Made by a program: the position numbers and the translations under genes. A DNA stretch of 64,000 nt from RGIG2945 sp045540355 (GTDB lineage Bacteria; Bacillota; Clostridia; Oscillospirales; Acutalibacteraceae), in NCBI GenBank assembly GCA_045540355.1, contig JAZQHB010000042.1, positions 13,955-77,954 on the forward strand, written 5' to 3'. Below, one piece after another: positions 9,074 to 14,826 of this stretch. Under the pieces are notes generated by a model. The model did not search any database. It was not told where the DNA came from and saw only the letters and a list, made by a program, of their open reading frames with translations. Position 1 is the stretch's first letter. The number at the start of each line of letters is the position of its first letter.

Positions 9074-10135
9074 ATGGCATACGAACTTAATAAAAAAATC
9101 AGGGACCTAACACCTTATGAACCCATAAACGGCAGCTATAAAATAAGGCTTGATGCAAACGAGTCTTTCATAACTCCGTCGGAGGAAATGAGGGCAAAAA
9201 TTGAAAAAGCGGTTATGGAAGTTAGCTTCAATCGTTACCCTGACCCCAATGCAACCGAATTGTGTCAGGCTTTTGCGGGCAGTTATTCCGTAAAACCCGA
9301 GCTTGTGACTGCGGGTAACGGGTCGGACGAACTAATTTCCGTAATAATGACCTCGTTTTTGCAAAAGGGCGATAAGGTTCTGACGCTTGCTCCCGATTTT
9401 TCGATGTATGCTTTTTATGCAGAGCTTGCAGAGGGTGAGATTTTAAAGCTTCCCAAGAACCCCGATTTTACAATAGATATCGACGAGGTTATTTCAAAAG
9501 TAAAGGCTGAAGATATAAAAATAGTGATATTTTCAAATCCTTGCAATCCAACCTCAAAGGTAATAACAAAAGAAGAAGTCAGAAGGCTTATTGAAAGCGT
9601 TGATGCTCTGGTTGTTTTAGACGAGGCATATATGGATTTCTCAACAGAAAGTCTGTTATCAGAGGTCGAGAAATACGATAATCTGATTATACTCAGAACC
9701 TGTTCAAAAGCAGTCGGTATGGCTGCTATAAGATTAGGCTTTGCAATTGCAAATGAGAAGCTTACAAGAGTCTTGAAGGCGGTAAAATCACCGTACAATG
9801 TAAATTCTGTAACCCAGGCAATAGGACAGGCGATCTTGGCTGACAAGGAATACCTCAAGGCAGGTATTGCAAGAATAAATGCGTCGAGAGATGAGCTCTT
9901 TACTGAATTGAAGCTTGTGGAAAAAGCAAATCCCGATAAAATTGAAATCATAGCGGCTGAAGCGAATTTCGTTTACCTTAAATCGGAAAAAGCCCGTGAG
10001 ATTTTTGAGTATCTCATGGAAAACTCCGTTGTTGTCAGATGCTTCGGAGAATACTTAAGAATAACAGCAGGCAGAAATTATGAAAACGCAGAAGTCATAA
10101 GACTTATTAAAAAATATTTTAAGGAGCAGAAGTGA
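9074..10135 (+). CDS. hisC: Histidinol-phosphate aminotransferase
   Basis: HisC is a fold-type I PLP aminotransferase that converts imidazole-acetol phosphate and glutamate to histidinol phosphate. It shows the N-terminal ANESF segment, TAGNGSDELI, the FSNPCNPT strand and the DEAYMDF aspartate. The PLP lysine is in RTCSKAVGMAAIRLG (about 212-226), and a C-terminal arginine lies in LRITAG. At 353 aa it is typical. It overlaps hisB at TGATG. Confidence 0.94.
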   Translation: MAYELNKKIRDLTPYEPINGSYKIRLDANESFITPSEEMRAKIEKAVMEVSFNRYPDPNATELCQAFAGSYSVKPELVTAGNGSDELISVIMTSFLQKGDKVLTLAPDFSMYAFYAELAEGEILKLPKNPDFTIDIDEVISKVKAEDIKIVIFSNPCNPTSKVITKEEVRRLIESVDALVVLDEAYMDFSTESLLSEVEKYDNLIILRTCSKAVGMAAIRLGFAIANEKLTRVLKAVKSPYNVNSVTQAIGQAILADKEYLKAGIARINASRDELFTELKLVEKANPDKIEIIAAEANFVYLKSEKAREIFEYLMENSVVVRCFGEYLRITAGRNYENAEVIRLIKKYFKEQK

Positions 10136-10710
10136 TGAGAACAGCAGAGCTTTCAAGGAAAACAAAGGAAACTGAAATCGAAGTTAATTTGTCACTCGAC
10201 GGCGGTGAAATCGAAGTTGATACAGGTATCGGCTTTTTTGACCACATGCTTACCGCGTTTATGATGCACGGCGGCTTTGGCGGAAAAATTGTCTGTAAGG
10301 GCGATACAGAGGTTGATTACCACCACTCCGTTGAAGATGTCGGCATTGTTCTCGGCAAAGCATTTGACATAGCTCTGGGCGATAAGGGCGGCATCAGAAG
10401 ATACGGAAGCTTTGCAATTCCTATGGACGAAGCACTCTGCAAAGCGATACTTGATATAAGCGGCAGACCGTTTTTAGTCTTCAATGCAAGTTTTTCACAG
10501 TATAAGACAGGCGATTTTGATATGTGCCTCGTTGAAGAATTTTTCAGAGCTTTTGCAATGAATTCCAAAATCACTTTACATATAAATCTTGAATACGGCA
10601 ACAATGCTCACCACGAAGCAGAGGCGATGTTCAAGGCTGTTGCTCACTCGTTGAGAAAGGCAGTAAAACTATCAAAAGGCACCTTGTCAACGAAAGGAAG
10701 TATTGACTGA
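10135..10710 (+). CDS. hisB: Imidazoleglycerol-phosphate dehydratase
   Basis: HisB is the monofunctional manganese enzyme that dehydrates imidazole glycerol phosphate. The metal-binding repeats are visible: FFDHMLTAFMMHGGF, DYHHSVEDVGIVLG, and the C-terminal HHEAEAMFKAVAHSLR. No histidinol phosphatase domain is fused. The start chosen is the ATG at 10135, 8 bases after AAGGAG; a GTG at 10132 is less well spaced. The stop overlaps hisA (TGATG). Its substrate is normally made by HisH/HisF, which are not in this operon. Confidence 0.96.
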   Translation: MRTAELSRKTKETEIEVNLSLDGGEIEVDTGIGFFDHMLTAFMMHGGFGGKIVCKGDTEVDYHHSVEDVGIVLGKAFDIALGDKGGIRRYGSFAIPMDEALCKAILDISGRPFLVFNASFSQYKTGDFDMCLVEEFFRAFAMNSKITLHINLEYGNNAHHEAEAMFKAVAHSLRKAVKLSKGTLSTKGSID

Positions 10711-11435
10711 TGATAATTTTCCCCGCAATAGATATCAAGGACGGAAACTGTGTCCGTCTTTATAAAGGCGATATGAATACTGCCGAAACGGTTGCAGACA
10801 GTTATATGCAGACTGCACTTCAGTTCAAAGCGGCAGGCAGTGAATATATACACATGGTAGACCTCAACGGTGCGATTGAGGGTAAACGAATCAACAGCAA
10901 TATTTTTATTGATGTTGCCAAAAACAGCGGCTTAAAGGTTGAGCTCGGCGGCGGTATCAGAACAATGGACGATATCGAATTTTATCTTTCAAACGGTATT
11001 GAAAGAATAATTCTCGGCTCGGTCGCACTTAAAAATCCCGCACTTGTTGAAGAAGCCGTAAAAAAATTCGGCGGCAACACAATCGCAGTCGGTATTGATG
11101 CAGTCGACGGCAAGGTTGCAACCGAGGGTTGGGTAGAAGTCAGCGGTCAGGATTATATTGAGCTTGCCAAAAAGATGGAATCTTTCGGTGTTCAGTATAT
11201 AATCTGCACCGACATCAAAAAAGACGGTATGCTTTCAGGTCCGAATGTTGAACAGTTGGCAAAGCTCAACGAAGCAGTGTCCTGTAATATCACCGCAAGC
11301 GGCGGAATCAAAGATATAAACGATATTAAGGATTTATACTCCGCAGGACTTTATGCGGCAATCTGTGGCCGTTCACTTTACAGCGGAACACTTGATTTAG
11401 AAGAAGCAATAAAAGTAGGTGCAGGCAATGTTTGA
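10710..11435 (+). CDS. hisA: Phosphoribosylformimino-5-aminoimidazole carboxamide ribotide isomerase
   Basis: HisA is a beta/alpha-barrel Amadori isomerase converting ProFAR to PRFAR. The N-terminal strand FPAIDIKDGNCVRL with the catalytic aspartate, the motif VELGGGIR and the second half TDIKKDGMLSGPN (second catalytic aspartate) identify HisA rather than HisF, which would carry a different N-terminus and LAKRIIPCLDV-type start. Length is 241 aa. In most firmicute operons hisA is flanked by hisH and hisF. Here it is followed directly by hisI. Confidence 0.95.
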   Translation: MIIFPAIDIKDGNCVRLYKGDMNTAETVADSYMQTALQFKAAGSEYIHMVDLNGAIEGKRINSNIFIDVAKNSGLKVELGGGIRTMDDIEFYLSNGIERIILGSVALKNPALVEEAVKKFGGNTIAVGIDAVDGKVATEGWVEVSGQDYIELAKKMESFGVQYIICTDIKKDGMLSGPNVEQLAKLNEAVSCNITASGGIKDINDIKDLYSAGLYAAICGRSLYSGTLDLEEAIKVGAGNV

Positions 11436-11754
11436 TAAAAAAGAACTCTTTAAAAAGTCAGAGCTTATCCCCGCAATCATCGTTGAGAAGGGCACAAACG
11501 AAGTTCTGATGTTGGCATATATGAATGCAGAATCCTTTGATAAAACGCTTGAAACGGGCTATACATGGTTTTTTAGCCGTTCAAGAAACAAGCTCTGGAA
11601 TAAAGGCGAAACATCAGGTCACACACAGAAGGTTATTTCAATAAAAGCAGATTGCGATTTCGATACACTTTTAATCGAAGTCGAACAAAACGGAGTTGCT
11701 TGCCATACAGGTAATAAAACCTGCTTTTTCAATAATTACGAGTTAGGAGAATAA
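11428..11754 (+). CDS. hisI: Phosphoribosyl-AMP cyclohydrolase
   Basis: HisI hydrolyses the purine ring of PR-AMP, the third pathway step. The motifs LMLAYMNAESF, TGYTWFFSRSRNKLWNKGETSGH and the metal ligands in DCDFDTLLIEVEQNGVACHTG are all present. It is the stand-alone form (108 aa), with HisE as a separate protein. The ATG at 11428 overlaps hisA by 8 bases, consistent with translational coupling. Confidence 0.96.
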   Translation: MFDKKELFKKSELIPAIIVEKGTNEVLMLAYMNAESFDKTLETGYTWFFSRSRNKLWNKGETSGHTQKVISIKADCDFDTLLIEVEQNGVACHTGNKTCFFNNYELGE

Positions 11755-11756
11755 GA

Positions 11757-12083
11757 ATGGACAGCGTTTACAGAGATTTATATAACACGGTTATAAACCG
11801 CAAGGAAAACCCGAAAGAGGGCTCATACACTTGCTACCTCTTTGAAAAGGGTCTTGATAAAATACTTAAAAAGTGCGGCGAAGAATGTTCCGAAACAATC
11901 ATAGCTGCAAAGAATAACGACAATGCAGAAACTGTATACGAAATCAGCGATTTGCTTTATCACCTTATGGTGCTTATGGTAAACCAGGGCATAGAGCTTG
12001 ACGAGGTCGAAGCGGAGCTTGCAAAAAGAAGCGAGAAAACCGGCAACCTCAAACAATTCCACACAGTTGATAAAAATTCATAA
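11757..12083 (+). CDS. hisE: Phosphoribosyl-ATP pyrophosphatase
   Basis: HisE is an all-alpha MazG-like enzyme hydrolysing PR-ATP to PR-AMP (second pathway step). It has the typical SYTCYLFEKGLDKILKK start, the metal-binding GEECSETIIAAKN and the E-x2-D motif in YEISDLLYHLMVLM. At 108 aa it is standard. It starts two bases after the hisI stop and is the last gene of the operon, followed by a terminator hairpin at 12091. Confidence 0.95.
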   Translation: MDSVYRDLYNTVINRKENPKEGSYTCYLFEKGLDKILKKCGEECSETIIAAKNNDNAETVYEISDLLYHLMVLMVNQGIELDEVEAELAKRSEKTGNLKQFHTVDKNS

Positions 12084-12090
12084 AATAAAC

Positions 12091-12127
12091 CCATACTTGA
12101 GTAAAATCAAGTATGGATTATTTTTTA
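12091..12127 (+). terminator. Intrinsic terminator after hisE
   Basis: The stem CCATACTTGA/TCAAGTATGG (12091-12100 and 12107-12116) is followed by ATTATTTTTTT. On the opposite strand the same hairpin with a weaker T-tract would sit downstream of the small ORF ending at 12158, so it may serve both directions. Confidence 0.85.
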
Positions 12128-12157
12128 AAATACGAACAACCTATCTTTTGGTTAATA

Positions 12158-12247
12158 TTATAAAAAATATGGTGAAACTTCAAGACCAAGTAAAAACGCT
12201 AAAATAATTAGTGCAGCGATCAAAAGACAAACAGCAAGATTACGCAT
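12158..12247 (-). CDS. Small hydrophobic single-helix peptide (29 aa), uncharacterised
   Basis: This 29-codon ORF starts with ATG at 12247. A near-perfect Shine-Dalgarno (TAAGGAGGAG, complement of 12251-12260) lies just upstream. The peptide begins MRNLAVCLL and ends GLEVSPYFL, and the middle is an uninterrupted Ala/Leu/Ile stretch that could span a membrane. It lies directly downstream of the candidate ncRNA/terminator at 12264-12418 on the same strand and could be translated from read-through transcripts. Size and composition resemble small membrane peptides, including type I toxins, but no family is recognised. Being too short for statistics, it rests on the strong ribosome site and composition. 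Confidence 0.5.
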   Translation of the reverse strand: MRNLAVCLLIAALIILAFLLGLEVSPYFL

Positions 12248-12263
12248 ACGCTCCTCCTTAAAT

Positions 12264-12418
12264 TAAAAAAAGCACACTCACGAGGAGTGTGCCGAAAAAG
12301 TACTGTTCCCCGAAATAGTTGCTACACTAATTGTTGCTCTATGGCGGAACAAAGGGAAAGCACTTTTTTCAAAAAGTACCTTTCCACCAAAGGGCAACAA
12401 TATTCAATTAGTGTAGCA
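12264..12418 (-). ncRNA. Candidate structured small RNA ending in an intrinsic terminator
   Basis: On the minus strand a promoter (12424-12452) places the predicted start at about 12417. That is exactly the base of a perfect 15-bp inverted repeat (12405-12419 with 12319-12333). Inside are a second helix (12391-12398 with the AGAGCAAC complement), an asymmetric bubble, and an inner helix of GGAAAG/CTTTCC plus ACTTTTT/AAAAAGT. A terminator hairpin follows (GCACACTC/GAGTGTGC, 12272-12291), then seven T residues. The total is about 155 nt. The long rod with a central bubble recalls 6S RNA, but I do not recognise the sequence. It might instead be a leader/attenuator for the mini-ORF at 12158-12247. 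Confidence 0.5.
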
Positions 12419-12423
12419 AGTAA

Positions 12424-12452
12424 ATAATACCATAATATCAAATTAAAATCAA
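12424..12452 (-). promoter_or_regulatory. Sigma-A promoter for the minus-strand structured RNA
   Basis: Reading the minus strand, TTGATT (12452-12447), a 17-base spacer and TATTAT (12429-12424) match the sigma-A pattern. The predicted start is about 12417, the first base pairs of the long hairpin. Confidence 0.65.
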
Positions 12453-12490
12453 GAGAAATTTAAGACACCGGATACAACTGTTTGTTTGGT

Positions 12491-12519
12491 TTGACTTATT
12501 GCTTAAATATGTATATAAT
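12491..12519 (+). promoter_or_regulatory. Sigma-A promoter of the MNT/HEPN pair
   Basis: TTGACT at 12491-12496, a 17-base spacer, and a perfect TATAAT at 12514-12519, 32 bases upstream of the mntA-type start codon. Confidence 0.75.
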
Positions 12520-12550
12520 ATAAATAATAAAAGACGAACGGAGGGATGGT

Positions 12551-12889
12551 ATGTGCACAAAAAATCAGTTAGATGAAATTTTGTTAAAGATTGCGACAGA
12601 ATCTAAAGCAATATTTGGTGAAGCGTTAAATTCTGTTATTTTATTCGGATCTTATGCTCGAGGCGATTTTGATGAAGAATCAGATATTGATATTTTGATG
12701 CTTGTAGATTTGCCGTCTGATGTTCTTATGAATTATCGCGAAAGGATAGATTCTCTTTGCGGAACACTTCTATTTGAATATGGTGTTGTAGTGTCAGCGA
12801 TTGAAAAGGATATCGAAACATACAATCAGTACTCACAGATTTTGCCGTTTTACAAGAACATCGCAAGGGAAGGTGTTAAGATTGCTTAA
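12551..12889 (+). CDS. MNT-domain nucleotidyltransferase (antitoxin-type, MntA-like)
   Basis: This is a minimal nucleotidyltransferase of the DNA polymerase beta superfamily. The signature GSYARGDFDEESDIDILM (about 36-53) carries the GS motif and the two metal-binding aspartates of the DxD triad. Length is 112 aa, the whole protein being the catalytic domain. In MNT-HEPN systems the MNT protein is the antitoxin and AMPylates its HEPN partner. The partner gene overlaps its 3' end by 8 bases here. It has its own near-consensus promoter and a GGAGGGA ribosome site. Family and pairing are clear; toxin-antitoxin activity is inferred from family knowledge. Confidence 0.85.
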   Translation: MCTKNQLDEILLKIATESKAIFGEALNSVILFGSYARGDFDEESDIDILMLVDLPSDVLMNYRERIDSLCGTLLFEYGVVVSAIEKDIETYNQYSQILPFYKNIAREGVKIA

Positions 12890-13280
12890 AGAAGAATTAA
12901 CAAACCTTTCAAAAGCGAGAATTACCCACGCGGAAGATTGTTTGCGTGAAGCTAAACTGTTGCTTGGTGCAGAAGAATACAAAGGAGCGGCAAACAGAGC
13001 ATACTATGCAGCGTTTCATTCCTTGCGTGCAGTTTTGATTCTGGACGAATTTGATTCGAAAAAACATTCGGGAATTATTGCGAAGTTCAGAGAAATTTAT
13101 TTAAAAACCGAATTGTTCAGTAAAGAAATTTCTGATTATATATCTTCTTTATTCCGAGTTCGTTCGGCAAGTGATTATGATGATTTTTATATAATCTCAA
13201 AAGACGAAGCAAAAGCTCAAGTAGACAAAGCAGAAGTTATTTTAGAACAGATTACGCAATACCTTAATAAAAGAGTATAA
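12882..13280 (+). CDS. HEPN-domain protein (toxin-type partner of MNT)
   Basis: This is a helical HEPN protein, a superfamily rich in RNases. The conserved RAYYAAFH (about 45-52) fits the R-x4-6-H RNase motif, with flanking tyrosines available for modification. The rest is predicted alpha-helical. The likely start is TTG at 12882, overlapping the MNT gene by 8 bases and giving 132 aa. A longer upstream start at 12801 would run deep inside the MNT gene and is unlikely. A bidirectional terminator follows. The activity as an RNA-cleaving toxin is inferred from the family. Confidence 0.82.
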   Translation: MLKEELTNLSKARITHAEDCLREAKLLLGAEEYKGAANRAYYAAFHSLRAVLILDEFDSKKHSGIIAKFREIYLKTELFSKEISDYISSLFRVRSASDYDDFYIISKDEAKAQVDKAEVILEQITQYLNKRV

Positions 13281-13285
13281 TTTAT

Positions 13286-13320
13286 AAATGGCAGTATCAA
13301 GATTATTGATACTGCCATTT
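13286..13320. terminator. Bidirectional terminator between HEPN gene and convergent lipoprotein gene
   Basis: A perfect 15-bp stem, AAATGGCAGTATCAA/TTGATACTGCCATTT, with a 5-base loop lies between two convergent genes. T-rich flanks are short on both sides. Confidence 0.7.
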
Positions 13321-13330
13321 ATAACTGTAT

Positions 13331-14263
13331 TTATTTAGAAAGTGTAGCGTTTACGATACCTACTTCTTCGTGCCATGTAGCTCCATTTTGCTCTGTGCTT
13401 ACTTTAATTGTCAGAATTTTTCCGTTTTTTACACTAATGGAAAAATCTATTTTTCCAGTAATTTTTGAAAAACCGGTTTTTGAATATTTTAATTCATCAT
13501 CGACATAAATACCTATTGAAAAACTTCTACCGGGTTCTGTTTCCGGTGATGCTACGATAGAACCGGTAAATGTTTCGAATTGACCGTTTAAATTATGCAT
13601 TGAATATGTAGATGAAAATGTGTCTTCGTAAAAATGCACACCGTTATAAGTGTTCCCAAACGAATCAATAAAAGGTTTATTTTGATAGGTATAATTATTC
13701 TGATCGATTACAGTTAATTTATCAAGTCCTACAGGTAACAAATTGGGATCAGTTTTTCCGCAACGGGTGCATTTGTTGTTTTTGTAATTGTGACCTAAAG
13801 CACTGCCTGAAGTTGCACCGCAACGGTTACAGGTTTTAGGTGAGAAACAGGTTGCGGCGGAATAGCTATGTCCTAATGCAGAGCCCGAAGTTGCACCACA
13901 GTAACACTTTTTCGGAGTTGTGCAATTTGCAGACGAAAAACTGTGAGAATGTTTTGTTTGATAGCTGTGAGTTGTTTGTCTGTTCGTTGTAGTTGATTTT
14001 TTGGTAGTTTGTTTTTGGTTATTGGGTTGTGTGTATTTGGTAGTGTTCTTTTGTTTTGTGGTGTTGTTATCGTTTTCGATTTTGTTTTCAACATCTACAT
14101 TGTTATCAATATAGATGTCGGGAGTTGAGCCTGAATTTTGTGTGGTTTCAAGCTGGTTTTCACTTGTTGTATCCGTGGTTGTATCTTCGGGTGTTTGCGT
14201 GCAAGCACAGAAACAGCAAAGAATTGAAACGGATAATAAAATTGCGATTGATTTTTTTAACAT
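13331..14263 (-). CDS. Secreted lipoprotein with Cys-rich ribbon repeats and NPCBM-like C-terminus
   Basis: The N-terminus is a lipoprotein signal (KKSIAILLSVSILCCFCAC), with the lipidated cysteine probably at about 19-21. A low-complexity Thr/Asn/Gln linker follows (about 25-105). Next come two copies of a ribbon-like unit (C-x4-5-C-x1-2-CGATSGSALGH, about 113-155) and a shorter third (CTRCGK). The C-terminal 120 residues look like a beta-sandwich resembling NPCBM-type carbohydrate-binding modules (FIDSFGNTYNGVHFYED, then FTGSIVASPE). The paired CxxC units may bind metal or be disulfide bonded. It is divergent from an XRE regulator, with paired operators between them. Function is not known; surface attachment is likely. 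Confidence 0.75.
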   Translation of the reverse strand: MLKKSIAILLSVSILCCFCACTQTPEDTTTDTTSENQLETTQNSGSTPDIYIDNNVDVENKIENDNNTTKQKNTTKYTQPNNQKQTTKKSTTTNRQTTHSYQTKHSHSFSSANCTTPKKCYCGATSGSALGHSYSAATCFSPKTCNRCGATSGSALGHNYKNNKCTRCGKTDPNLLPVGLDKLTVIDQNNYTYQNKPFIDSFGNTYNGVHFYEDTFSSTYSMHNLNGQFETFTGSIVASPETEPGRSFSIGIYVDDELKYSKTGFSKITGKIDFSISVKNGKILTIKVSTEQNGATWHEEVGIVNATLSK

Positions 14264-14280
14264 AATTTTTCCTCCTTATT

Positions 14281-14350
14281 GACATTTAGTGAATGTCATA
14301 TTTTAAGTTAGTATAACATATAATTTCATTATTGACAAGCACTAAATGTC
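14281..14350. promoter_or_regulatory. Divergent promoter region with two inverted operator copies
   Basis: Two 17-bp sites, GACATTTAGTGAATGTC (14281-14297) and, on the other strand, GACATTTAGTGCTTGTC (14350-14334), match at 15 of 17 positions and are centred 53 bp apart. For the minus-strand lipoprotein gene, TTGTCA, 17 bases, then TATACT form a promoter whose -35 lies inside the second site. The XRE protein encoded alongside is the likely binder. Confidence 0.65.
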
Positions 14351-14368
14351 AAAAAGTGTGGTTATTTT

Positions 14369-14611
14369 ATGTTTATTAACAAAACAAGTGACGGATTGAA
14401 TAACATTTGTGGGAAAAATATCGCAAAATTTCGAATTGATTTAAAGATTTCGCAAAGAGAGCTTGCTGACAGAATGCAGTTGGTTGGTATTGATATAGAT
14501 AAGAATGCCATACAACGAATTGAATGTGGAAAACGGTTTGTTACGGATATTGAAATAATCGCCTTTGCAAAAGTTTTTGATATAAGATTTGATGAATTGT
14601 TGAGTATATGA
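14369..14611 (+). CDS. XRE-family helix-turn-helix regulator
   Basis: This 80-aa DNA-binding protein consists almost entirely of one Cro/C1-type domain. The segment KNIAKFRIDLKISQRELADR forms the first helices and the turn. The recognition helix region is KNAIQRIECGKRFVTD, and IEIIAFAKVFDI is the closing helix. No effector domain is present. It lies divergent from the lipoprotein gene and 19 bases after a pair of near-identical operator-like sites, so autoregulation and control of the neighbour are likely. There is no strong ribosome site before its ATG. Confidence 0.8.
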   Translation: MFINKTSDGLNNICGKNIAKFRIDLKISQRELADRMQLVGIDIDKNAIQRIECGKRFVTDIEIIAFAKVFDIRFDELLSI

Positions 14612-14614
14612 GAA

Positions 14615-14655
14615 AACCACCGCAACGAGTTATCGTGGCGGTGGTTAGTGTTTAA
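14615..14655 (+). terminator. Hairpin after the XRE gene
   Basis: The stem AACCACCGC/GCGGTGGTT (14615-14623, 14638-14646), with additional inner pairing ACGA/TCGT, lies 3 bases after the XRE stop. The T-tract is weak (AGTGTTT). Confidence 0.55.
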
Positions 14656-14738
14656 CACAATGTTACTATTCTACGATATTAAGTTTTTTGTGTGCAGATG
14701 CACACAAGCGATATATTGCTTCGCGATATGATAAAAAC

Positions 14739-14793
14739 GGGTGTGGGTGAAACCCACCCGACATTCTGCACTCTGCATTCTGCATTTTGCATT
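14739..14793 (-). repeat. Dispersed repeat copy 3 (inverted), with neighbouring palindromes
   Basis: On the minus strand this copy shows TGCAGAR tandem units followed by the hairpin GTGGGT-ttc-ACCCAC. Adjacent to it, 14689-14732 holds two more short palindromes (TTGTGTGCA/TGCACACAA, and an AT-rich GCGATAT pair), so the segment is a cluster of small palindromic repeats downstream of proS. Confidence 0.75.
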
Positions 14794-14822
14794 AAAAAAA
14801 GGCTGTTTCAAACAGCCTTTTT
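14794..14822. terminator. Intrinsic terminator downstream of proS
   Basis: The stem GGCTGTTT/AAACAGCC is flanked by seven A residues on the left and five T residues on the right. It works in the proS (minus) direction and probably both ways. Confidence 0.85.
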
Positions 14823-14826
14823 GTCT

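Noticed and set aside
10710..11435. Possibility that this gene is hisF
   Set aside because: The N-terminus FPAIDIKDGNCVRL and GIRTMDDIEFYL pattern are those of HisA; HisF signature sequences are missing.
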